Assembly: GCA_034509925.1 (NCBI GenBank)
Contig: CM067527.1
Span: 13,232,501-13,296,500, forward strand
Length of the DNA: 64,000 bases
Direction: 5' to 3'
Source of the DNA: Hirudinaria manillensis
Lineage: Eukaryota > Annelida > Clitellata > Hirudinida > Hirudinidae
Within the stretch, counting starts at the first letter, position 1; each line of letters starts with the position of its first letter. Positions 1-11,671 of the stretch are shown one piece after another. Both the position numbers and the translations under genes were made by a program. The notes under the pieces were generated by a model. The model was not told the DNA's origin. It saw nothing but the letters and a program-made list of their open reading frames with translations, and did not search any database.

Positions 1-3000
1 TCTTTGTATCCGATCAAACAATTGCATTCGTACGAGCCGAATGTATTCTTGCATTCCGTTGTAGCGTTGTGGCACAAATTGTTTGTTGTACACTCATTGA
101 TGTCTGGAGAAAATGTAATTAGAATTTCATTAATTATTTAATCAAGTTATTATCTATTAAAAATTATTCTAATTTGCATCGAATCATAATGTTAAATACG
201 AGTCTGAAACGATATTGAAAAGCACATTAGGAATAATTTGAACATTTTATTACATTTGCATTGCACATAATTTATTGTATTTATTCAATTTATTCATTTA
301 CTTTTGCATCTAACTGGGATTTCAAGGCACCTATTGGACGATCTACCATTTCTTATAGCACCCCTGAGGCGAATCATTATGAAACCGAGGAATGAGTAAT
401 TTATCTAACTAGTATAATCTTTAATAATCACGAATACAATCAGTCTCAGAATAATTACCATCTAACCCGAGCATGAAAGTTGATCGAGGATTTTAAATCC
501 GTCGAGGCATTTGCACTCGTACGACCCCATCGTGTTTGAACATCGTGTCGTTTTCTGATCGCATCTCGCGGTGTTTTTCTCGCATTCATCAATGTCTGTG
601 ATCAAATTTGTTGGAATAATTTTTTTTTAAAATCTTATTTCAAGTTCTTGCGATAATCGATTTACTTTTTAAATCAGGTTATTGGGTTCATGGAATTTTG
701 AGAATTTTATGTTGCAATTGCGAGCAAACTGCGGGTTCGATATTTACGCACAAAGTTTAACAAAACAACTACAAATAAAAACAATTTGGTCTGCCAAATT
801 TAAAAACATTGTTTCATTATTTAAATATATTTTCCAAATACAATCTAGCTGGATCCCAATTTACAGTCACTATAAATAATATACTATAAACACTATAAAA
901 CATATACTATAGTACATGATGAAGTAACCATAAATTATTAACAATATTATCAATATTATTATTAATAATAATAATAATAATGTAATACCATCACATTTTC
1001 TCTCGTTTTCCACAAAACCAATTTGACATTGGCATCGATAGGAACCTTTGCTGTTGAGACACGTCGAACCATTCCAGCAAGGATCGTTCAAACATTCGTC
1101 GGTATCTATTTCGTTTACATCGATTGCTTGTATGAGTACTACTCTGGTAGTACAAAAAAACTAAATCCAGGTCGAAGCATCAATTTATAATTAAGGACAT
1201 GTTTCTTTCAAAACCCAGCTTTGTCCGCTACATAAATTGATCGAACCCACATAAATTGATTGAACCTAACCATTGCAGGCATTCAAAAGCACTGGCATGA
1301 AGCCTTTCCTACACTGACAGATACCAGTTTGGAACAAACTTAAGTTGATAGATTCACATTTGTCCTCTTGACACCTTCCATTGTTACGACTGCAATCTGG
1401 AAATCACCCAGAGTTCCAAAATGACAGACTAATTGTAGTTTTTTGAAGAAAGTGTCAAAAGATAATTTACATATAAAAATGTCTGCATCAATCTCATTAT
1501 ATCACAGGGAAGAAACAAAGTTCTTCTGAGAAAAGAGGTCCAGCTTAAATATTGGCACTTCCCAGTACAAAAGTATAGTGCTTTTATTCAAATTATTACC
1601 ATTAAACAAAAAAACCTAGAAAAACCTTTCAAAACAAAAAGAAAATAACTTCTAATGTTGCACGTAACTCCGCTGAGACCACGGGGGCATTTCTGGCATT
1701 TAGTGGGATATTCCATGCACGAAAGTCCTATTGATGTTACTTTTTCCAATTTTGAATAATCTTTAAAAGCAGGTCGTTTTTATAAAATTTACGAAATGAA
1801 ACATAAAATTTGGTCACTCAGACTGAAATTGGGGTTAAACTTAAGCCTATGTCTATAGGGACAGGGGACTATTTTCCTTGTGCTCATGATGATGCCAAGA
1901 ATATAGAGATTAAAAATGGATTATAGATTAAAATCGTTAAATCAGGTTTTCAATATTTTTTTAGGGTCTAAAAAGCAATGCTTTTTATCATAATACTAAT
2001 GTAAAGTGGCACTTTCAATACATTAGTATTATCCTTCAATACATTAGTATTATCCTTCAATGCATTAGTATTATCCTTCAATGCATTAGTATTATCCTTC
2101 AATACATTAGTATTATCCTTCAATACATTAGTATTATCCTTCAATACATTAGTATTATCCTTCAATACATTAGTATTATCCTTCAATACATTAGTATTAT
2201 CCTTCAATACATTAGTATTATCCTTCAATACATTAGTATTATCCTTTAATACATTAGTATTATCCTTTAATGATTTGTGAATGAGATCTTCCAAGAACCT
2301 GTTAAATAGATGGGAATATGGGGATAGTTTCCACAAAATTGACCCAATGTCTTGCAGGGCTCAAAACAAAATCTGTCTTCAACCTTATTCAATTTGAGCA
2401 AATCCCTGAAGCAATAGCAAAACCTGTTCTGGAATATTTTCAATTTGATATGAAATTTAAATAAAGATATCAAATAAATCTATTCATATAAAGTTTGAAT
2501 TAAGTTTGTAAGAATATAAATATAGTTGACTTAAACAGTGCCTTAAACAGTAAAATCAGAATTAATGTGGCTATGACAAATTTAGTTTAAAAATTAAATT
2601 TATCTTTTCAATTACCATGATTCCTGCAAAGCTCTGATTGTTTTCTGAACACCTACTCAGACATCGGTCGAGATCGCTGTGGTCGTCTCCATCTTTTCTT
2701 TGGTAGTCGTAACAACCAACAAACAATTCTTCATTTGTAACTGCAAAATCACTGATTCTTTTTTTTGTAGTGTTGCATGGGTGAATGAACACATAGAGTA
2801 ATAGATTCTTTTTTTTTTCAGAATAGAAAGGAATCATGTGGGGAGATGAGTCAATGAGCCAGATGTAGATAAGAAAAAGACGGAGAAAAGCAAGAAAAAA
2901 ATAAAGGAATGGGTTTTTTGGAAGGTCATCCCACTCAAAATCTGAATTGACATCCATGAATTTATGGAGGATTGGATTAACAACTAATTTTACATATTAA

Positions 3001-3734
3001 GTAACTAAAGCAACACCAGATTATGTTTTAAAACTTTACCATGTCCATTTATCTCTAAACGTTTGATCGTCAAAAGTTGCAGAGACCTAATTCGAATGAA
3101 TCGAGAATATCCAGGGCAGAAGATGCTGATGTTGGTCGTGACGTTGGCCATGCACGACTTGTTGGGAGCAAAGTGAGGAGAATTACCCAAGAGGTCTAAT
3201 ATGATGTTCGAGCCTGAAAAGTTTAACATACTTTTGTTACATTTTTGAAATACTTTACTTTTGCTCGGAGATTTTTAAAAACCTATATCTAGAAAAGTTA
3301 TAGCCAGTTTAGGGCCAAGTCAGCAGTTCACAATTTAAAAGAAATTATGCTTATTGTTGTTCCTATCAGGGGAAACCGTTAAATGACAACACTGTTACTA
3401 TCAGAGGCTTGCATAGCAATATTTTGGGCATGCCGAATTTCTAAAGCACATGGGTATGCATAGTCACAGCCGCGAAGCACTTTTGGCGATGTCTAAACCA
3501 CTCACCGGTATTCCCAAACTCCATAACAGTAGAGTTAAGATGATAAGTCATTCCCATGTCTATTAAGACAGTGGAATCAGTCGTAAAATTTTTAAAGTCC
3601 AATCTAGATTCGAGGTAATTCGTTCTGTTTTTATATCGATAGAAAAGACGTTTTCTTGGTAAACTTGAAATCGATGCCTCGCTCTCAATTACTACGTTAA
3701 TGAATAATATTATTCCAAGTAGTAGCATCGTCAC
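1..3734 (-). CDS. Receptor gene Y (FTP-WSC-EGF family), 3' part outside window
   Basis: Predicted secreted or membrane-bound receptor of the tandem family. Exons read from the minus strand: 3734-3506 (signal peptide, hydrophobic run near MTMLLLGIILFINVVI, then first half of the FTP galactose-binding-like domain), 3213-3040 (second FTP half), 2740-2616 and 2428-2299 (WSC domain with its eight cysteines, starting GCYDY and ending C-C...FCG), 1760-1650 (laminin-EGF-like, CQKCPRGLSG), 1396-1271 (variant EGF starting DC.RNNG), then calcium-binding EGFs 1105-989, 595-467 and 103 to the edge, each opening D-T/I-D/N-E-C. All EGF exons are phase 1-1. By comparison with the neighbours, three more EGF exons and a transmembrane exon should lie to the left. 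The WSC-2 exon is followed at once by a 21-bp minisatellite. The family and order are clear; ligand and function are unknown. Confidence 0.85.
2009..2290. repeat. 21-bp minisatellite in intron of gene Y
   Basis: About 13 tandem copies of a 21-bp unit (plus strand, roughly ttcaatacattagtattatc plus c). It follows the donor of the WSC-2 exon of gene Y. Because the period is a multiple of three, one minus-strand frame stays open and would read LKDNTNV repeats. That frame is not the WSC frame, so it is taken as intronic. Confidence 0.9.
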
Positions 3735-5218
3735 TTAGGCTGTTTATTATGTCGACGTAAAGTTTAAAAATGAATCAGATTTTATTTTCTCGCAAACAGA
3801 AGGGTACTAAGCCAATTAACACTGCTGGTAAAACACCATGTTAATAAAAAAAGAGTTTACTAATATAATGCTATAAATATATAATAATAGGATTAAATAA
3901 GTATTTCAAGTATTTTAAAAGGTTAATTTTAATTCAACTATACTCAAGGCGTATGAAGGCTATGATTTGGTTAGAAAATTTAAAGGTTTAGGATATTTGC
4001 ATCTGCATTTCAAATAAAACTTGGTAATAACATCTCGCAATTAAAATATTTTAGTTTAAACGGCTCATAATTGGATAACAGTTCATTAAAATTATATGCG
4101 CACGTAAACAATAAAAAATAATTTTTTTTATTTATATTCCAACAGGGTTAAAGGGCTGTTAACCACACACATCTGATCAAAGGTAAATTTATGTTAAAAT
4201 TGAAGTTATTTGAATATCAAAAGTTCAGTGATAACTTCAATTACATTTAGCGTATTAGAATTTCACATACCGTATAATTGACAAAGTAAAACTTATGAAT
4301 ATTTTTATGTCATGTACAATCATAAATAACGCTAGATTCTCCACCTGATTCTTAATGAATAGCTCTTAAATACTTTAAAACATATTCAGTACATTTTTTG
4401 CAAATAATAAATATAAAAAATCCGGCCAATCTTTTTGAAATAATTTTTAACAAATTATGAAATTTATGAGGTCAAATTATCCAATCGAGCATACATGATT
4501 CCCAAGTGCTTAGCCAAACCTTTTCGTAATTAAGATAATTACTTTTCCAAACGCTTTATCAAAAACACGTAATATAAATGAAATTCATACTATGCATGTT
4601 AAGAATAAATATTCCTCCAATAATATTATTATCGTTAACATATACAAGATCGATCGATGAAACAATTTGGTCAAAATAGTTTCATAAAAATTTGTTTCCA
4701 AAAAATTTAAGCTTCTAAATGGATAAGGTACTATCAATGGATAAGGTCTCATCTGATTTGGTACTAACGACTTCCATGATATCTGGAGATGAACAAAATG
4801 TCATTATATAAGCAGAAATGTTGTTATTCCATGTTATTTATGTTGCTAATAAATTGTAATAATTTAATTTTTAATTTATTTAATCAAGAATATTTTAAAA
4901 GATTATGATACAGTAAAACCTGTCCATAATGGCAGCTAGATTTAGAACGAAAAATTGTCCCTACAGGCTGGTTATCCTTTTTATAAGGTGTGTAAGGTAA
5001 AAGAAAAAAAGGACCCTAAAGACAGGCTTTACCCTATTCTCTGGTGTCCCAATTCAAAGGTTTTATAATTATTATTATTATTATTACATAAGGCACGGGC
5101 GAACCCCTCGCCTGAACAAAATCACAAAACTTTCAAGAAAAACTAACGAACTATATACATCGCTCTCTAACAAATCAAATATTTACAATCTCCGAAGTGG
5201 TCATCTAATAAAATATAA
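3735..5218. other. Intergenic spacer between genes Y and Z
   Basis: About 1.5 kb of AT-rich sequence between the start codon of Y and the stop codon of Z. It should hold the promoter of Y, next to 3735, and the 3' UTR of Z. No EGF, WSC or other coding signature was seen on either strand, and no clear TATA box could be picked out against the AT-rich background. Confidence 0.6.
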
Positions 5219-8200
5219 CTAACTGCCCCTGAGATTGACCAGAATTGTAACAATCAAAATGACCAAAATGGTCATAATGGTATATTTCAAGTACGTGTTG
5301 AACATCACGAAGTCTATTGTTCCAAATGAATCTGGGTCGAGTTTTCCTTTATCGCTAGCGGTGTCGTTCTCCTTTTCTGAAAGTTGTTATCCGAATGACG
5401 GAATAATTGGAATAATTTTTAATTAAATAATAATTTATATTAACCGTTAAATAAATAAATAAATAAATATATAAATAAATAAAAGGATATGATTGCTATT
5501 ACCAAATAAATAAATGTTATCGAAATTATTAATTATTTAAAGAATTTAATATTATTCGAATTAATCGGATAAATCACCGGCAATACAAGTAAAGTCGTTG
5601 ATGTTCTTCAGTCCATTGCGACACTGGCAGATGTAACCGCCCATGTGATTGAGACAAAATGAAGTTCTGTGATCACAAGTGGAACTCTCGCATTCATCGA
5701 TATCTGCCATAAAGATTGTGGACGATCAAATATTTATAATAATTATTAATTAATAACAATACTAATTAATAAATAATAATAATAATAATTAATAATAATA
5801 ATTAATAAATAATAATTAATAATAAATTCGACCAGAATTGTAACAATCAAAATGAACAAAATGGTCAAAATGGCATATTTCAAGTACGTGTTAAACATCA
5901 CGAAGTCTATTGTTCCAAATAAATCTGAAATAATAATAATAATTATTACTATTTAAAAATTAATTAAAAATAATTAATTAATAATTATTAGCAATTAACA
6001 ATTAGATCGAAGTAAATTGAACGAATATTACAATTTAAATCGTACCTTCGCAAACAATGATGTAAGTGTAACTTTTAGGAGCCATTCCAGCAGGGCAATT
6101 GCACAGGTAGGAACCAATCGTGTTCGAACAGGTGGCACTTTTATCGCAGGCATGTTTTCCTTGCGAACATTCGTCATCGTCTGTTTCAGAAATGCTTCCA
6201 TGAAATGAATCGTTGGGTATAATGAATAAAAATATAAATTACTTTAATAAGATCAATTTAATTAAATTATAAATTAATTTAGAAGTCAGATAAAAATTTA
6301 AAATTATAATATTAATTCAAAATAAACAAAATAGTTCAAAATAATGAGACACCTTTGCAATGATATTGGGTCACCGTTTTGAAACCAATTTTGCAAACGC
6401 AATGGTAAGTTCCTTCCAAGTTAACGCAACCAGTTGAGTTTAAGTCACAAAGATGGCCGGCGTTTGAACATTCATCGATGTCTAAACAACCATCATTTCA
6501 CTTTTATTTTCATTTATTTTTGATATTTTTGTCATTAATTTTAGTATTTATATAATTTATATTATGTTATTACTTCTAGATATTACATAAAGTTTTGAGA
6601 GGATGCAATTTTTAAAAAGCCTAATAAGAACTGAATAAACATTACAACTTAACACTAAATATTAATTATATCGTGATAATTGTTAGTAATTAATTTGAAA
6701 TATATTTTAAAATCATGACCTTCGCAACTGCCGTCCTTGAAAATGAAGCCTTGAGAGCAGTTACAATGGAATGAACCCATGGTGTTATCGCAAATGCCAT
6801 TATTGCAAAGACCAATGGAACATTCGTCAATATCTTTGAAAGGATTTAATGAAAGTATATTTTCTTTCACCTAAATATGACTTTATATCTGTAAAATCTG
6901 TAATATCTTTATTTCTTGTAAAATAGTTTATAAATTCTAAAATAAGAAATTCAGCATTGATATGCAATTTCTTCGAAAAGCTAATTGGACCACGTTTAAT
7001 GATATCAAATTTACAGATCTGAGACTTTGAACTAAGCAATCTAGCTCTACATTTTAAGTTTATAACTTAAAAGAAATTAATTTCAGAAGTTAGTTCAATA
7101 ACCATGGCATCCGTCAGAGGTCAGTCCATCGTATCCCACTTTGCATTTGCAGCTGTAGGAAGCCCATGTATTGATGCATTCAACAGTTTCAATAGTTCCG
7201 TTTCCACACAATGTTTCATTCAGACATTCGTCTATGTCTGCGAGTTACAAGACCATGGATTCATTTTAATTTTGTTTTTAATATAAAACTGAGTGAAAAC
7301 GAAAAGCTAGCGATGTTATCTAAATAACGAAAATGTAAATATCTATCATTGGTTGATAGCTCAGCAATGCTATACCAAGCACAACAACTATTATTCTGTG
7401 AATTATGAAACAAATAACGCTAACCTTTGCAAGTAATTGCATTAATTTGAATCAAACCCTGACTGCAGTTACACTTGTAGGAACCCAAGGTATTCTCACA
7501 ATCAGACGATTGCAGGTAACAGCTATTGTTTTTCAAGGAGCATTCATCGATGTCTGCAAAAAAAAACAAAACAATTCAATCAAAGTAAAGCAGGCAAAGG
7601 TCTTTAAAGATTCGAAATTGTTGTGATCCGAGGCAAAATTCTTCGCAGAATTCGCTAGAAAGGACAGCTGCCTCATGAACTACTTGTGCTTACAAACCAT
7701 AACTATTGCAAGGCCTCAATAGACATTTAAGTCTAATCGTTTATCCAATTCTTCCAGAATAAGTATTTAATAAAATTAAAATTAAAAAAACATCTGAAAT
7801 GTCTCACCAACGCAGCTGCCTGTAAATAGTGGTTTGTAACCATTCCTGCACTCGCAATAAGTAGCAATCAAGTACATGTCGTCTGTGTTTGAACAGCCGT
7901 ACTTTCCACAACCGCCATTGTTACCGCTGCAGTCTATTAAGATAATCAATTGGTTAAATTCATTTAAATTCATTTAAATTTATTTACTCGTTCAATAGAG
8001 GTCGCAGACTTAAACAAGATCTGAAATGTGCACAACAAATAGATAGACGGTCATCATCATCATTCCTATTGTAGAAATGTTTACACCTCTTAATTCATTA
8101 AAAAAAAAATAAATAATTGAAACTTATTAAAATTACTTTATTATTGTGATATAGATGTAATTAATTTTATTATAATATGTATTTCAGTTTAAATCAAGTT

Positions 8201-10223
8201 CATGATTTGCCTCTAATGTTGCAGTCAATACCAGTCCATCCTTCTTTTCGACACTCAAGGCAATGACTTTGGTCCATCATGCATTCATCTTTGGGGTGTA
8301 CGAGGTCTTTAGTAAAATTAGCTGCAAATTGTAAGTTTTTAGAAGCTTAGAAGATCCTCAACGTGTTTCAAGAAATTATGTGTTTTTAAATTTTGTTTTA
8401 AGAAAATTCAAAGCATTGAACCAAAAAAAAAAAGATAATAAATAAAAGCTATAAAATGATTTTAAAGTGTACTAAATTAATACTCGAGCTTATTGAAATT
8501 CAATTGAACAAATTTTTATTTTTATTTTACAATTTAGAATCGCAATTGTTTAAAAGTGAATTTTCACTTGTAAAATAAAGCAAAACATGGGATTCGAGGC
8601 CACAGAAGTCATCATCTCCTTCGCAGATTCCAGTGCAATAATCATAATCACTCGTTATCACGTTCGTCAATTCTTCCAAACAATGGCATTTCATATCCTA
8701 TAACAAATATGACTTAGAATTAATTTCTATTCCTTTATTTTATCAGATTCATTTATATTTATTAATTTATATTTATTTATTTATTTATTACGAATAATCC
8801 AAGAATGACCAAGAAATAGTTTTATTTCGTGATGGTAATCTTCAACTCCAACGACACGATGGTTGTTTAGACATCGATGAGTCATTATTGAATATATTGA
8901 TTTAATTAAAAAGTAAATTAAGTATTTTATAATAAGATTACATAAAGAGCCACGTCTAACCATGAAGGCAGCATAATATATGTCTTGCTGTTGGCACCTG
9001 TAAATGCAATCAGTTATCCCTTGGACCGACACACCTTTTCTAGTCTCAACGAATTCGTAACAACCTGCGTATCTTTCCGAGTGCATATCTGTGGAAATAA
9101 TTTGTTGATGATCAAGTTGATGACTCAAGTATTATGATCAGTAAAATGATCATTCATTATTATCAGCAAAATTTAACAGTAATAAAAAGTCGTAATAATA
9201 ATAATATTAGTCTGTATAAATGTATATATTATGGATTGCCAAAAATTTGATTAGTTCTACCGTGCATTAAAGTATGAGAATATATTTTTATTTACTTTGC
9301 AAAAGTTATTGCAAGACATCGTACGAGCAGATCTGTCACGTTTTAAGGCATATAAGTCATATCAACATAAAGCTAATTAAAAATTATAACCAAAATAATA
9401 ATAATAATAATAATGATAATAATAATAATAGTAATAATAATGATGATGAATAATAATAATAATATAATAATAATAATAATAGTAATAATAATGATAATAA
9501 CAATAATAATAATAATAATAGTAATAATAATAGTAATAATAATAATAATAATAACAACTACCTTGTCCGTTGATATCTATATTTTCTACTACTAAATCCT
9601 GATTAATTTCCACTATCAGAAAGCGCGTTGGTCTCCAGCATTTGTAGGTCGTCGATTTTGCAACCTTTTTGTATTCTGAACATTTCTTATTCTCTTTGTT
9701 GTGCGGAGAATGACCCTTTAGTGTCACATTTATAACCATGTCCTCTAAAAAATATACACGTGTTTATTTAAGAAATAATTCTGATAATAAATTATATTAC
9801 ATTAAAATGTTTGTTTTAATCAGATTAAATGACGTGGCAAATATTGGGAATATGCTGTTCCACGATTCCTTTGCCCCTTGTCGAGATCCCTGTTTATAAT
9901 TGGACGCCAATGGCACGAGAAAGAAAATGCAATTCATTCAAAAATTCAAATTAATAGAAATTAATTAATTTAATTTAATTAAAAATCAAACAACCATTAA
10001 GTTTTTCGGTACGTATTTCAATAGTGGTTATAAAATGCGTAAATCCCAAATCTATCAAGACGTCTGAGTCGACAGTAAGACTTTCAAAGTATTCTTTAAT
10101 CTTGAGACTGTGATAAACGCCTTTCGCTTGGTAGTACAAATATTTTCCTTTTGAAACTTCTGTAATCTGGAGTACGGCGATCGAATAACTTTTACAAAAT
10201 AATAAATAAATTAACAGAAGCAT
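5219..10223 (-). CDS. Receptor gene Z (FTP-WSC-EGF-TM)
   Basis: Complete family member. Exons: 10223-10013 (signal peptide [11 protein letters not shown] and FTP part 1), 9744-9562 (FTP part 2), 9088-8961 and 8697-8568 (WSC, eight cysteines), 8321-8211 (laminin-EGF-like), 7933-7808 (variant EGF), then six calcium-binding EGFs: 7553-7425, 7237-7103, 6833-6720, 6481-6353, 6180-6046, 5703-5578. The last exon, 5376-5219, encodes a linker, a transmembrane helix (about [15 protein letters not shown]) and ends NLRGS-stop, so there is almost no cytoplasmic tail. The EGFs carry the DIDEC calcium motif and the C-N-GSY-C-C hydroxylation consensus. The laminin-EGF exon seems to use a GC donor (ATTAGAG|GCAAAT). 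A second transmembrane-type exon lies at 5924 between the last two EGF exons. Receptor role inferred from architecture only. Confidence 0.85.
5829..5924 (-). other. Duplicate transmembrane exon of gene Z
   Basis: This stretch is a near copy of the transmembrane part of the terminal exon of gene Z (5237-5333). It keeps a TTTCAG acceptor, enters in phase 1 and reads [15 protein letters not shown] followed by a hydrophobic helix. It lies upstream of the last EGF exon, so splicing into it would give a receptor with one EGF fewer and a different end. It may be an alternative terminal exon or a decaying duplicate; the sequence downstream is simple AT repeat. Confidence 0.65.
9393..9555. repeat. (TAA)n-type microsatellite
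   Basis: Interrupted taa/tag/tga trinucleotide array directly downstream of the FTP-2 exon of gene Z, inside an intron. The open frames it gives on both strands (polyisoleucine, polytyrosine) are artefacts. Confidence 0.9.
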
Positions 10224-10495
10224 GTTGTTTACAAAAAAGATTATTGCGTCATTTTTGGCTAAAAGTAAACTTGTTGAATTTGAAAATTCCGAAAAACTTG
10301 CAAATTTAAGAGTGAAATTAAATGAAACTCACATTTTAACGGACGATGTTAGGGTTGGAATAATAATTTAATCTTTGTATTAACCTAACCCTAACCTAAA
10401 AATTCAAAGCTTCTTTACTTTCCGAGAACAATAGATTTTCTTATCATTTGTTGAATAAATAAAAGACGAAATAATAAATAAATTAATAAATAAAA

Positions 10496-10877
10496 CAATT
10501 AATAAAGTATTTATTAATTTATAATAATAAAACAATTAATAAAGTATTTATTAATTTATAATAATAAAACAATTAATAAAGTATTTATTAATTTATAATA
10601 ATAAAACAATTAATAAAGTATTTATTAATTTATAATAATAAAACAATTAATAAAGTATTTATTAATTTATAATAATAAAACAATTAATAAAGTATTTATT
10701 AATTTATAATAATAAAACAATTAATAAAGTATTTATTAATTTATAATAATAAAACAATTAATAAAGTATTTATTAATTTATAATAATAAAACAGTTAATA
10801 AAGTATTTATTAATTTATAATAATAAAACAATTAATAAAGTATTTATTAATTTATAATAATAAAACAATTAATAAAC
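10496..10877. repeat. 37-bp minisatellite
   Basis: About ten nearly perfect copies of a 37-bp AT-rich unit (starting aataaagtatttattaattt) in the spacer between the start of Z and the end of A. It is non-coding. Confidence 0.9.
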
Positions 10878-11402
10878 ATTTACAGGACCAGGCGTTCAAC
10901 CGTCCAAGAACTAATTTCCTTTTCAGTCACAATCTCTTTTATATTCTATTTGTAATTGATTGCAATATATTTATAGGATAATAATATTGTTCATAGTTGA
11001 GACTTCATAGCATTTATTAATTTCATAATCATCATCATCATCATTGTCTTCATTATCTTTTCATCCTCATTAAAATCATTAAAATAATTCGAAATCCCTC
11101 GAAATTAACCAACCGATTAATGACAATTTATCTGTAAAATGATTTTATTAAATGAAAAAAACTTTAATAAAATGATAAACTGTTGCTGCAAAAAAAAAAT
11201 TAAGATTTTGTATGAATCGGTTGATAACTTGTTAAAGCTGTTGATGTTTCTAATTTGATATCCTGTCAGCATCGCTCATTTCATCGTTATGAACGTGGCC
11301 GTGAGTGTAGCTGGAAAAATATCCTGCAGTGAAGGTAAATATTAAATATTAATGTTAATGCGTTATTTTAATTATTAATATTAATACGTTAACAAGTTTA
11401 TT

Positions 11403-11513
11403 CAATTTGGCGACATCATTATCGCATTTGGGTGACACGCAATTTGGCGACATCATTATCGCAATTGGGTGACGCGCAATTTGGCGACATCATTATCGCA
11501 GTTGGGTGACACA
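11403..11513. repeat. Three copies of a second 37-bp repeat
   Basis: Three tandem 37-bp units starting caatttggcgacatcattat, differing by a few bases. The spacer they sit in is otherwise AT-rich, and the unit has higher GC. It shares its period, but not its sequence, with the array 0.5 kb to the left. Confidence 0.9.
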
Positions 11514-11671
11514 CAATTGTTATCTCAGAGCAATGAGAGTGTTAATCAAGAATTTTTAAATTCCTAACGAAATCTTAAATATATCATTCCTTAATTTAAT
11601 TTACGTAATGTCCTATATTCAAATAAAATTAATAATTTAAAATAATTTAAAAAAAAAGCTTCCGATTTCGT

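Noticed and set aside
9377..9739. Polytyrosine extension of the FTP exon of gene Z
   Set aside because: A GT donor at 9561 ends the exon, and the tyrosines come from the intronic TAA repeat.
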